DNA from: Prorocentrum cordatum
Lineage: Eukaryota > Sar > Dinophyceae > Prorocentrales > Prorocentraceae
Direction: 5' to 3'
Length of the DNA: 64,000 nucleotides
Assembly (NCBI GenBank): GCA_963575745.1
Contig: CAUYUJ010018728.1
Location: 64,390 to 128,389 of the forward strand
Of the stretch, positions 39,108-49,033 are shown piece by piece. The position numbers and the translations under genes are program-made. How positions within the stretch are numbered: position 1 is the stretch's first letter; each line of letters starts with the position of its first letter. The notes beneath the pieces are model-generated. The model was given only the letters and a program-made list of their open reading frames with translations, was not told the origin of the DNA and did not search any database.

Positions 39108-41160
39108 ATGGCGGTCCAGAAGGCATTGTGGACCGTGTGGTCCGCTGTCGCATTCGTTCTCAGTCTCAGCGTACCCACAGCAAACTCGATCGGTGTGAGT
39201 TCCACGCTGAAGTGCGTAGATGACGACGCCCAAATTATTGCGCTTGCAAGCGGCATCGGCGTCAAGATTAGTGGTTGTGCTGAGGTGAAGCCTTATTGCA
39301 AAGATGCGGCGTATGGCAGCACTGTGAGTGCGACCTGCCCTGCAACGTGCGGCCTCTGCAGGGTGGCCAGCCCCAGCAGCTCCCAGGCAGCGAAGGTACT
39401 GATGGACAGGAGCTCCACGGGCTCCCGGGACGCGGATGATCAGCAGTCCTTGGACAGGTCTCTGGCGGCGAAAGGGCCTGACCCGACGCCGAGGCCGACG
39501 CCGTGGCCGACGCCGTGGCCGACGCGGTACCCGACGCCGAGGCCGACGCCGTGGCCGACGCCGTGGCCGACGCGGTACCCGACGCCGAGGCCGACGCCGT
39601 GGCCGACGCCGAAGCCGACGCCGAACCCTACGCCGAACCCGACGCCGTACCCGACGCCGAACCCGACTCCGAACCCGACGCCATACCCGACGCCGAAGCC
39701 GACGCCGAGCCCGACGCCGAACCCGACGCCGTACCCGACGCCGAAGCCGACGCCGAGCCCGACTCCGAACCCCACGCCCTACCCCACGCCCTACCCCACA
39801 GCTTTCCCAACGTCTTACCCCACGGCTTTCCCGACGCCTTACCCGACGGCCTTTCCGACGCCCTACCCGACGGCCTTCCCGACGGCCTACCCCACGGCTT
39901 TCCCGACTCCCTACCCGACGTCCTTCCCGACGCCCTTCCCCACGCCCAGCCCGACGCCCAGCCCGACGTATCCTCTGGGTTGGCCGACGCCAAGTCCAAC
40001 GTTTCTTCCCGCAGCTCCCATGGCGGGTGGAGCCGCCGGAGGCGTGGCTGCCACCGGCGATCCGCACCTTCAAAACGTTCACGGCGAGCGGTTCGATCTA
40101 ATGAAGCCGGGCAAACATGTTCTGATAAACATCCCTCGTGGAGTGAGCGTTGATGACGCATTGCTTCGTGTGCAGGCCGATGCGCGCCGATCGGGCGGAA
40201 GTTGTTCGGACATGTATTTTAAAGAACTGAACATTACAGGCTCTTGGGCAGAGGCTAAGCAAGTTGGAGGGTATCACAACAGCGTACGGCAAAACGCCGT
40301 GACGATTCCGCAATGGGTCGTTGTTGGTCCTGTCGAGCTGAAAGTCGTCCACGGACGCACAGAGAGTGGCATCCTTTATAAGCCGAGGGACATCTTCTAT
40401 TTGGGCGATCCGGATTTTGCTTTGACAAACCTTGACACATTCGCTGGGGGAAGACGACCACAAGGACGCGATGACTCCCCCGGCGTCTTGTAGCAAGCAC
40501 GTTCCTTTGCTAGAAGCAGTGACGAGTGGCCAGATTCCTTCCTCCGAGTCGTCGGTTGCAGCGGCAACCTTCGCGTGACCATGCTGGATACTTTGAAATG
40601 TGGGTATATGACAACATATGTCAAGTGCGCCCTTTCGGGCTACGCATGCGGCAGTGTTTTTTCTTCCTGTGCTTAGGAGAAACTTGTCTCTTTTACAGGG
40701 ATTCTGAGATCTTCCGTGCATGGTTTCGTGCCACCTTGCCCAATCTCACGGCTGCTTGGCAGCATCTTGTTGCCCAACTCGGCGCTGTCATGCTCCCGTT
40801 TGGAGCGCGGCCGCGCCTGGCATCCGAGGCCAGCCGTCTGGCTCGACAGCGCAACGGGCTGACAACAATGGCTACTTTTCGCAGGACAGTCGGTCGCTTG
40901 CTTCAAGGTGTTGAGACCGAGGGGCTTGCTTCCTCCCCCTCCCTCCCCTCCCCATCCGCTTCCTTCCCAGTTTGCATCCTGTATCCTCCTTTGACCCTCC
41001 GCATGTCCAGCTGCCTGCGCCAACCTCCGCCACCGTGCCAGCGCAGCAGCATGGCGGGACGGAGATCGAGTTTACAGCTTGTTCCAGTTCAGTGCCTTGT
41101 TCGAGCACGCGTCGTTCTGGAGAACCTTTTTTTCTTGGTTGTTTCCGCGGCCGTCTTTGA
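39108..41160 (+). CDS. Array copy 4: secreted ShK/Pro-Thr/vWD-like protein, longest clean frame
   Basis: The best template: an uninterrupted frame from ATG 39108 to 40493 (461 aa). Residues 1-27 are a signal peptide ([20 protein letters not shown], then SVPTANS). About 35-84 is an ShK-like domain with six Cys ([18 protein letters not shown]). 125-300 is PT-x repeat (PTPWPTP, then [15 protein letters not shown]). About 317-440 starts [16 protein letters not shown], a vWD-like entry. The product is probably extracellular or wall-associated with an extended, possibly glycosylated linker. The last 50 residues differ from the other copies by many substitutions ([16 protein letters not shown]), a true divergence. 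A frame coding [17 protein letters not shown] persists just after the stop, and exons 2 and 3 follow to 41160. Confidence 0.7.
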
Positions 41161-41883
41161 GACAAGGTTTGGGCATCTGAAGGTCCTCTTGGGCCGAATC
41201 GGAGCCATGTTGGGCTGTCCTGGGGCCCTCTTGCATGGCGTTTGGGCAATCTTGGGGCCGATCTTGGCAGCCTTGGGGCGGTTTGTTGCTGTCTTGGAGC
41301 TTTGTTGGGGGCCTCCTGGGCCGTTTTCGAAGGCTCTTGAGGGCCTCTTGGACTATCCTTGGGCCGTGTTGGGCCATGGTGGGCCGTCCTGGGGTTCTCT
41401 TGGAGGCTCTTGCGCCGTCGACTGGCCCTGTAAACACGTCTTGGTTCCGAAGGCTCTCTTTGGGCCAGCCTGGGGCAGCGCCGCGCTGCCGCTCGGAGGG
41501 CCCCAGGCGAGGGAGGGGGGGCGGCCCAGAGGGCGCAATTGGAGAGCTCCGAGAAAGCATGTTCATGCAGTCGTATTGTTCCTCCATTATCCCCGCTCCT
41601 CCCGGCTCCTGGAGGAGTAGACCTTCTCTCCCCCACCCGCGCTGCAACGCGCACCTCGGGAATCAACCGTGCCGCGCGTTGGCCTCCAGACCGCCACTTG
41701 AGAGTCCCTCCCCCCGTTCTCTCGAAATAATGATGGCCATGGTGGGCGCATGGTGTAATTTGGCCGTCCGTCCCAAGCATCTTGGTTCAAGCAGACCTGG
41801 AGCATCTTCCATTTTGCTCGTATTCCACACACACGCGGAAACAGTGGAACCTTCGGGTCAATTGTCTTTCTGTTCCTGTGGGA

Positions 41884-44055
41884 ATGTCCGGGTCCAGAAG
41901 GCAATTGTGGGACCGTGTGGTCCGCTGTCGCATTCGTTCTCAGTCTTCAGAGTACCCCAGCAAACTCGATCGTGTGAGTTCCAAACGCTGAAGTGCGCAG
42001 ATGGCGACGCCCCCATTATTGCGCTGGCAAGCGGCATCGGCGTCACTATCAGTGGTTGTGCTGCGGTGCAGCCTTATTGCGAAGATGCGAAGTATGGCAG
42101 CACTGTGAAAGCGACCTGCCCTGCAACGTGTGGCCTCTGCAGGGTGGCCAGCCCCAGCAGCCCCCAGGCGGCTGAGGTGCTGATGGACAGGAGCTCCAGG
42201 GGCTCCCAGGACGCGGATGTTCAACGGTCCCTGGACAGAGCTCTGGCAGCGAAAGGGCCCGACCCGACGCCGAGGCCGACGCCGTGGCCGACGCCGTGGC
42301 CGACGCGGTACCCGACGCCGAGGCCGACGCCGTGGCCGACGCCGTGGCCGACGCGGTACCCGACGCCGAGGCCATACGCCGTGGCCACGCCGAAGCGACG
42401 CCCGAACCCGACGGCCGAACCCCGACGCCTACCCGACGCAGAACCCGGACGCCGCGCCCGACGCCGTACCCGACTCCGAAGCCGACGCCGAACCCTACGG
42501 CCGAACCCGAGCGCCGTACCCGACGCCGAAGCCGACGCCGAGCCCGACTCCGAACCCCACGCCCTATCCCACGCCCTACCCCACAGCTTTCCCAACGTCT
42601 TACCCCACGGCTTTCCCGACGCCTTACCCGACGGCCTTCCCGACGCCCTACCCGACGGCTTTCCCGACGGCCTACCCCACGCCCTACCCCACGCCCTACC
42701 CCACAGCTTTCCCAACGTCTTACCCCACGGCTTTCCCGACGCCTTACCCGACGGCCTTTCCGACGCCCTACCCGACGGCCTTCCTGACGGCCTACCCCAC
42801 GGCTTTCCCGACTCCCTACCCGACGTCCTTCCCGACGCCCTTCCCCACGCCCAGCCCGACGTCCAGTCCGACGTATCCTCTGGGTTGGCCGACGCCAAGT
42901 CCAACGTTTCTTCCCGCAGCTCCCATGGCGGGTGGAGCCGCCGGAGGCGTGGCTGCCACCGGCGATCCGCACCTTCAAAACGTTCACGGCGAGCGGTTCG
43001 ATTTAATGAAGCCGGGCAAACATGTTCTGATAAACATCCCTCGTGGAGTGAGCGTTGATGACGCATTGCTTCGTGTGCAGGCCGATGCGCGCCGATCGGG
43101 CGGAAGTTGTTCGGACATGTATTTTAAAGAACTTAACATTACAGGCTCTTGGGCAGAGGCTAAGCAAGTTGGAGGGTATCACTACAGCGTACGGCAAAAC
43201 GCCGTGACGATTCCGCAATGGGTCGTTGTTGGTCCTGTCGAGCTGAAAGTCGTCCACGGACGCACAGAGAGTGGCATCCTTTATTTGAATGTGCACGTGA
43301 AGCATTTGGGGCGATCAGGATTTGCCGTCGGAGGTCTGCTGGGGGAAGACGACCACAAAGAGGTGATGACTCCCCCAGCGTCTTGTACCAATCGCACGTC
43401 TTTGCTAGAAGTGGTGACGAGTGGCCAGGCACCTTCCTCGGAGTCGCCAGTTGCAATCGCAACCTTCGCGTGACCATGCGGGATGCTTGAGAAGTGAGTA
43501 AATGGCAAGCAAGTGCGCCCTTTCGGGCGACGCATGCGGCAGTGTTTTCCTGTGCTTAGGAGAACTGTCTCTTTTACAGGGATTCTGAGACTTCCGTGCA
43601 TGGTTCGTGCCACGTTGCACCAATCTCAGCGGCTGCCTGGCAGCATCTTGTTGCCACTCCGCGCTGTCACATGCTCCCGTTGCTCGCCGAATCGAGCTGG
43701 CACCCTTGCCAGCCGTCCTGCTCCGACCTGCAACGGCTGACAAACAATGGCTACTTCCCAGTACAGTCGGTCGCTTGCTTCAAGGTGTTGAGACCGAGGG
43801 GGCTTGCTTCCTCCGCCCTCCCTCCCCATCCCTTTCCTTCCCAGTTTGCATCCTGTATCCTCCTTTGACCCTCCGCATGTCCAGCTGCCTGCGCCAACCT
43901 CCGCCACCGTGCCAGCGCAGCAGCATGGCGGGACGGAGATCGAGTTTACAGCCTGTTCCAGTTCAGTGCCTTGTTCGAGCAAGCGTCGTTCCGGAGAACC
44001 TGTTTTTTCTTGGTTGTTTCCACGGCCGTCTTTGAGACAAGGTTTGGGCATCTGA
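41884..44055 (+). CDS. Array copy 5: secreted ShK/Pro-Thr/vWD-like protein, 5' part damaged
   Basis: The 5' part (41850-41995) has extra bases relative to other copies and no clean signal peptide. The ShK-like domain carries real substitutions ([20 protein letters not shown]), so this is the most diverged paralogue. The Pro-Thr repeat is broken by indels at 42365-42520, then recovers with an internal duplication of the [15 protein letters not shown] block also found in copy 1. The vWD-like domain (42964-43473) is intact. Exon 2 and exon 3 (to 44055) are intact. Confidence 0.6.
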
Positions 44056-44375
44056 AGGTCCTCTTGGGCCGAATCGGAGCCATGTTGGGCTGTCCTGGGG
44101 CCTTCTTGCATGGCGTTTGGGCAATCTTGGGACCGATCTTGGCAGCCTTGGGGCGGTTTGTTGCTGTCTTGGATCTTTGTTGGGGGCCTCCTGGGCCGTT
44201 TTCGAAGGCTCTTGAGGGCCTCTTGGACTATCCTTGGGCCGTGTTGGGCCATGCTGGACCGTCCTGGGGTTCTCTCGGAGGCTCTTGCGCCGTCGACTGG
44301 CCCTGTAAACACGTCTTGGTTCCGAAGGCTCTCTTGGGCCAGCCTGGGGCAGCGCCGCGCTGCCGCTCGGAGGGC

Positions 44376-44873
44376 CCTGTCTCTTCTACAGGGATTCTGA
44401 GACTTCCGTGCATGGTTCGTGCCACCTTGCACCAATCTCAGCGGCTGCCTGGCAGCATCTTGTTGCCACTCCGCGCTGTCACATGCTCCCGTTGCTCGCC
44501 GAATCGAGCTGGCATCCTTGCCAGCCGTCCTGCTCCGACCTGCAACGGCTGACAAACAATGGCTACTTCCCAGGACAGTCGGTCGCTTGCTTCAAGGTGT
44601 TCAGACCGAGGGGGCTTGCTTCCTCCGCCCTCCCTCCCCCTCCCCATCCCTTTCCTTCCCAGTTTGCATCCTGTATCCTCCTTTGACCCTCCGCATGTCC
44701 AGCTGCCTGCGACAACCAACGCCACCGTGCCAGCGCAGCAGCATGGCGGGACGGAGATCGAGTTTACAGCCTGTTCCAGTTCAGTGCCTTGTTCGAGCAA
44801 GCGTCGTTCTGGAGAACCTTTTTTTTCTTGGTTGTTTCCGCGGCCGTCTTTGAGACAAGGTTTGGGCATCTGA
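44376..44873 (+). pseudogene. Partial sixth unit: exons 2 and 3 without exon 1
   Basis: At 44376 the flank of copy 5 (ctcggagggccc) is joined directly to the end of intron 1 (tgtctcttctacagg). Exons 2 and 3 and the minisatellite follow, but signal peptide, ShK, Pro-Thr and vWD-like parts are absent. This is a deletion product, probably of unequal exchange. Confidence 0.75.
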
Positions 44874-45265
44874 AGGTCCTCTTGGGCCGAATCGGAGCCA
44901 TGTTGGGCTGTCCTGGGGCCTTCTTGCATGGCGTTTGGGCAATCTTGGGGCCGATCTTGGCAGCCTTGGGGCGGTTTGTTGCTGTCTTGGAGCTTTGTTT
45001 GGGGCCTCCTGGGCCGTTTTCGAAGGCTCTTGAGGGCCTCTTGGACTATCCTTGGGCCGTGTTGGGCCACGGTGGACCGTCCTGGGGTTCGCTCTTGCGC
45101 CGTCGACTGGCCCTGTGAACACGTCTTGGTGCCAAAGGCTCTCTTGGGCCAGCCTGGGGCAGCGCCGCGCTGCCGCGCGGAGGGCCCCAGGCGAGAGAGG
45201 GGGGGCGGCCCAGAGGGCGCACCTGGAGAGCTCCGAGAAAGCATGTTCATGCAGTCCTATTGTTC

Positions 45266-45435
45266 TCAGGAGGGGAGAAAACACACAGGCACACTTAATC
45301 GTCCACTCCCAGGAAAACATGGGAAGATATGGGAAGTGGGGGGGGAAGACAAAAACTCAGAAAATGTGTGAAAATGTGGGGCATCGTTTTCTTTGCGTGT
45401 ATTTATTTGTGTGTGTTGTGGGCCTCTTCATGTTC
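45266..45435 (+). mobile_element. Dispersed repeat R3, copy 3, inserted in the last array flank
   Basis: Array units read 'cagtcgtattgttcctctatcatcc'-like sequence here. In this copy tgttc (45261-45265) is followed by R3 and then tgttc again (45431-45435), after which the array flank resumes. A 5-bp target duplication fits. Confidence 0.7.
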
Positions 45436-45576
45436 CCCTATCCTCCCCGCTCCTCCCGGCTCCCGGAGGAGCAGACCCTCTCTCCCCCACCCGCACCGCA
45501 GCGCGCACCTCGGGAGTCCGCCGTGCCGCGCGTCGGCCTCCAGACCGCCGGGCGAGGGAGGGGCGGCAGCGCCAGG

Positions 45577-45851
45577 AGCTGCCACCAAATACACGCCGGT
45601 CGTCACAAGTGGGTAGGTATTTTTTCAAGGGCTCCCTCGAGGGCGCGAAGTTATTCGCGCTTCGCGCTTCGCGGTCCTCGTTCCTTCTCCCCCTCCTCCT
45701 CGTCCTCCTCTTCTCCCCCTTGGGGGGCGGCGCGAGAGCGCGAAGTTATTCGCGCTTCGCGCTTCGCGCAGCGCGAAGCGCGAAGTTGGGAGCCCTAGCA
45801 GAAGCTGCCACCAAATACACGCCGGTCGTCACAAGTGGGTAGGTATTTTTT
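45577..45851. repeat. 49-bp perfect direct repeats around a 177-bp inverted-repeat insert
   Basis: agctgccaccaaatacacgc...tatttttt at 45577-45625 is identical at 45803-45851. The insert begins caagggctccc and ends gggagccctagcag (short inverted ends) and is rich in gcgcgaag/cttcgcgc palindromes. Confidence 0.75.
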
Positions 45852-46191
45852 TGGATTCCCAGTTCCCAGTCTTTGCAAGCGCCTTCCTGCTTCCAGAGTC
45901 GCCACACGCTTTTGCTGCGTGTTGTTGTTCCCCAAGGGGGGCCTGGGCCCAATCCTCTGCATCCGCCCTCCTGCGTCATGTTTCTACCTGCTTCTTCCGA
46001 CCGACGTGTAGGCTTGAGCGTTCTTTGGCCAGCATTGTTCACGAGGCCAGCGCCAGCAGAGCATCTGGTTGATGCGCTCGTCGTTTCTCCCTCTCGCGCC
46101 GTCGCCTCCGCTGGTGTCGAGATCAACTCTTCCAGCCTCTCCCCTATCCCCCTTGAGGCCCTCAACTCTCGTGGGCTCACCAGGCCGGAAG

Positions 46192-46422
46192 ATGCCGGGT
46201 GAACGGGGGCGCGAGGATAAGAAGGCAGGAGATGCAGCGCTTGCGTTTTACAATCGGAATGCGTTTGGTTTTGCGAGCAGTTGCAGCAGTAGTGCCAGCG
46301 TACTCGCCACCATCGATCTTCGGAAACGCGTGGGCGGGCCCAAGTGTGCATCGGACGCATCGGAAGAGGCTGCGGCTTCTTTTCTTGCGCGCGCCCCCCG
46401 CGGCAGCAGAGGCGCCAAGTGA
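46192..46422 (+). CDS. Unassigned exon-like ORF (76 aa)
   Basis: After a plausible acceptor (gtgggctcaccag, 46171-46183) the frame with ATG 46192 reads KKAGDAALAFYNRNAFGFAS, VLATIDLRKRVGGPKC and SDASEEAAASFLARAP. A donor (aagtgaag) overlaps the stop. Composition is protein-like. No family is recognised and no partner exon is clear. Confidence 0.3.
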   Translation: MPGERGREDKKAGDAALAFYNRNAFGFASSCSSSASVLATIDLRKRVGGPKCASDASEEAAASFLARAPRGSRGAK

Positions 46423-46689
46423 AGCGCCCGAGCCCAGGATCCGCTCGCTGTTCGGCAGGCGCATCTCGGCACAGAAAACTACGCAGTTCAGTAGGTCGAC
46501 CTTGCCAATCAAGGGTACCCGTTTGTCCTACGTTTCACGATCCGTGCCTTCTACATTTCTATGGCAATGTGGCCCTCGGAAGGGTCTTGTCTCGGTTCCA
46601 GTCGCGTGTCACACTACAAATCAGCCCAGACTGTATCCAGCCTCCTGGGTTCGACTCAGGCTTGCTTGTCTGCCGCGCGCTCCTCTCGA

Positions 46690-47130
46690 GCTCCCGCCTC
46701 CTCCTCCCCCTTGTCTTGATCCTCTCTCTCTCTCTCTCTCTTTTCTCCCTCCTCTTGCTCCTGCTCCTCTTCCTCCTCATCCTCCTCGTCCTCTCCTCGT
46801 CCTCTCTCGAGCTCCCGCTTCCTCCTCCCCCCTGTCTTGATCCTCTCTCTCTCTTCTCTCCCTCCTCTTGCTCCTGCTCTTCCTCCTCATCCTCCTCGTC
46901 CTCTCTCGAGCTCCCGCTTCCTCCTCCCCCTGTCTTGATCCTCTCTCTCTCTTCTCTCCCTCCTCTTGCTCCTGCTCCTCTTCCTCCTCCTCGTCCTCCT
47001 CGTCCTCTCCTCGTCCTCTCCTCGTCCTCGTCCTCATCCTCCTCCTCCTCCTCTTCCTGCGTCTCTTCCTCCTCCTCTTCCTGCTCCTCTTCCTCCTCCT
47101 CCTCCTCCTCGTCCTCTCCTCGTCCTCTCG
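46690..47130 (+). repeat. TCC/CTCT-rich tract with about 115-bp higher-order repeats
   Basis: The block 'gagctcccgcttcctcctcc...ccctgtcttgatcctctctct' recurs near 46689, 46806 and 46908, so a longer unit is superimposed on the TCC pattern. Confidence 0.75.
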
Positions 47131-47232
47131 CCTCCTCGCCTGCCCGCTCGCCCTCCGCGCGCGGGCCGGCCGCTGCGCTCTGCTGCCGCGGCCGCCCGCC
47201 CGGCCGCCCGCGGCACGAGAGAGAGCCGGCGG

Positions 47233-47540
47233 GCGGGCGAGGCTCGAGGAGGACGAAGGCGAGGGAGGAGGAGGAAGGCGAGGGAGGAGGAGCAGGAGGA
47301 GGAGGACGGAGGAGGAGGCTCGAGGAGGAGGAGGGGGAGGAGGGGGAGGAGGAGGAGGAGGGGGAGGAGGAGGAGGAGGGGGAGGAGGAGGAGGGGGAGT
47401 AGAGGAGATGGAGGAGGGAGGTCGTAGGGAAGACAGGAGGAGGAGGGGGAGGGGGAGAAGGAGGAGAGGGGGAGGAGGAGGAGGAGGAGAGGAGTTAGGA
47501 GGAGGAGGAACGACGACGAAGGCGAGGGAGAGCAGAGGGA
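47233..47540 (+). repeat. GGA tract
   Basis: GGA/GGAGGGG repeats. Together with 46690-47130 it forms an inverted TCC/GGA pair about 100 bp apart. Confidence 0.9.
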
Positions 47541-47592
47541 GGAGGAGGACGGAGGGGAGGGTGAGGAATGGAACATTGGAACGGGGCCAATG

Positions 47593-47775
47593 ATTAGTCG
47601 GGGGTGGACAGAACCCCCAACAGTGACACGTCGATGAGTGAGTTGTCCGTGTTCGGTTCTCGAGAGGGCGCCGTGGCCGTCATTTTCCAGGCTTGCGCCC
47701 ACCAGGTTTGGGCCTCAGGTCGTTTTCGCTGAATCACGTTTTACTAAAGGGAGGTCTGTCAATCCCCGAATTAAG
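47593..47775. mobile_element. Family I TIR element, copy 2
   Basis: Shares gtcgggggtggacag, 'tgacacgtcgat', 'ttcggttctcgagagggcg' and 'tttactaaaggga' with 24783-24964. The right end is more decayed (gtcaatccccgaatt). Confidence 0.65.
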
Positions 47776-48047
47776 CCGCGAAAGAAACCAAGCCGGAGGA
47801 GTCGAGGTGAACAGGCGGAGCAGGAGGAGGAGCAAAAAGGACGGTGATGAGGAAGGGGAGGAGGAGGAAGAGGAGGGAGGAGGATGAGGAGGAGGAGGAG
47901 GGATCGAGGAGGAGGGGGCCCCCCCGCGGCGTCGTCGAGGGATTCGAGGACGAGTATGCCCCTGGGCGGCCGCGGCAAGGGCCGAATATGCACGAGGGAG
48001 GGGGAGATCTCAACACTTGCGGGTCAGAGCGAGGGATCGAATGTTTA

Positions 48048-48115
48048 CTCCAGATTTCGTAATAAAAGGGAGGGGGTCTGGACCCTCCAAAACAAGCCAT
48101 TTCAGACCTCCCCCG
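48048..48115 (+). mobile_element. Family F element, half copy
   Basis: ctccagatttcgtaataaaa ... acaagccatttcagac matches the left third of 23454-23635, then similarity stops. Confidence 0.75.
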
Positions 48116-48571
48116 TGAGCTACCCTACACGAGCACTTAAAACTTTTAAGTTTCATAAAGCGCTTGTAAATAAAATTCAATACATTTGAATATTCAGATT
48201 TGTTGGTTTATCCTCCCTTCCTCTTCTCTTTATCCTTTTCATTTATTATCGAGGGATTTGTCGAGGATGTCTCCAGCGAGATAAGCCATTGTTGAGGATA
48301 TTTCTATGAAGACTAAACGCCAAGGATGTCTCAACACGTGCTCGGCTTGGTCTCCTCTTGATCATCTCTTACTTCGAGATTATGCTGAGGTCTGGTGGGC
48401 TACTTTGAGTATCCCCCCCTGAACCCCGAACTTTATTATCCCCTAGTGTGTATTCTCGAAGGTATTCGGTTAGGCTAACAACGTCAACACCCACGCTGAC
48501 AACAGCAACAACAATAGCACTACGAATACTACAAATACAGCAATACCATTAGCAGCATCAGCAACAATAGC
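48116..48571. other. AT-richer stretch, no gene recognised
   Basis: Notably lower GC than its surroundings, with CAA/ACA-rich DNA near 48475-48570. Nothing coding is seen. Confidence 0.45.
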
Positions 48572-48593
48572 ATCGTAGCCATTTGGGCTTTAG
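48572..48593 (+). other. Possible relic of the dinoflagellate spliced leader
   Basis: atcgtagccatttgggctttag resembles the conserved dinoflagellate trans-spliced leader (ending CCGTAGCCATTTTGGCTCAAG) at 17 of 22 positions, with 11 contiguous matches (cgtagccattt). It lies about 430 bp upstream of an exon on the same strand. Relic leaders mark genes that returned to the genome through mRNA in dinoflagellates. Chance cannot be excluded. Confidence 0.35.
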
Positions 48594-48821
48594 GAGGCAA
48601 GCTTCTGCTGGCGCCGCTTTCGTCGGCTGACACCAGTCTTTGCCACAATATCTACTGGCGCAGAGCGCGCTTGGTGTGCGCGAGATGGCGCTCGCGCGCG
48701 TGCCGCAAAAAGGGTGGGGGGGGGGGTAGCACGCTGCGCGGGAGGAGCTGCCCATGCCCGATATCAGGAGCGAGCGTCGGCAGAGGCACGCGGAGATGCT
48801 TCTGGGCTCGAGCTGCAAAGG

Positions 48822-49033
48822 TCTGCGCGAACGAAATGGGCACGGAAAGAATGGGCACAGTGCCCAACAGCGGATCCAGTTCACTTTGAACAGGGCTCGT
48901 TGTCCACGCTTCCGCAAGCTGTGTCCTTTCGATACAGAAGGCCGCCTGCCCAACAGCGGCCGCTGTTGGTTTGAGACACCATTGGTGGTTGGGCATTGTA
49001 CCCATTTTTTCCGCCCCCAGTTCGGGCGTCCAA
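48822..49033. mobile_element. Family B TIR element, copy 1
   Basis: The core TIRs atgggcacagtgcccaac (48851-48868) and gttgggcattgtacccat (48988-49005) bound 155 bp, the same core length as copy 2 (61612-61766). Homology extends out to tctgc on the left and ttcgggcgtccaa on the right. A 15-bp pyrimidine-rich insert ending in cag (about 49006-49020) is present only here and makes a splice acceptor. Confidence 0.75.

Larger units (their letters stand above)
29655..45265 (+). repeat. Tandem gene array, about 2.8-kb unit, five copies and a partial sixth
   Basis: The same unit recurs head to tail. The start of the C-terminal domain falls at 31065, 34493, 37319, 40059 and 42964, giving spacings of 3428 (includes a gap and a duplicated flank), 2826, 2740 and 2905 bp. 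A unit contains 5' flank, gene with three predicted exons, a cttggggcc-type minisatellite and a second flank. Same-strand tandem arrays of similar genes are usual in dinoflagellates. The array starts near 29655 (aaataatgatggcc) and its last flank is cut by an R3 insertion at 45266. Confidence 0.9.
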
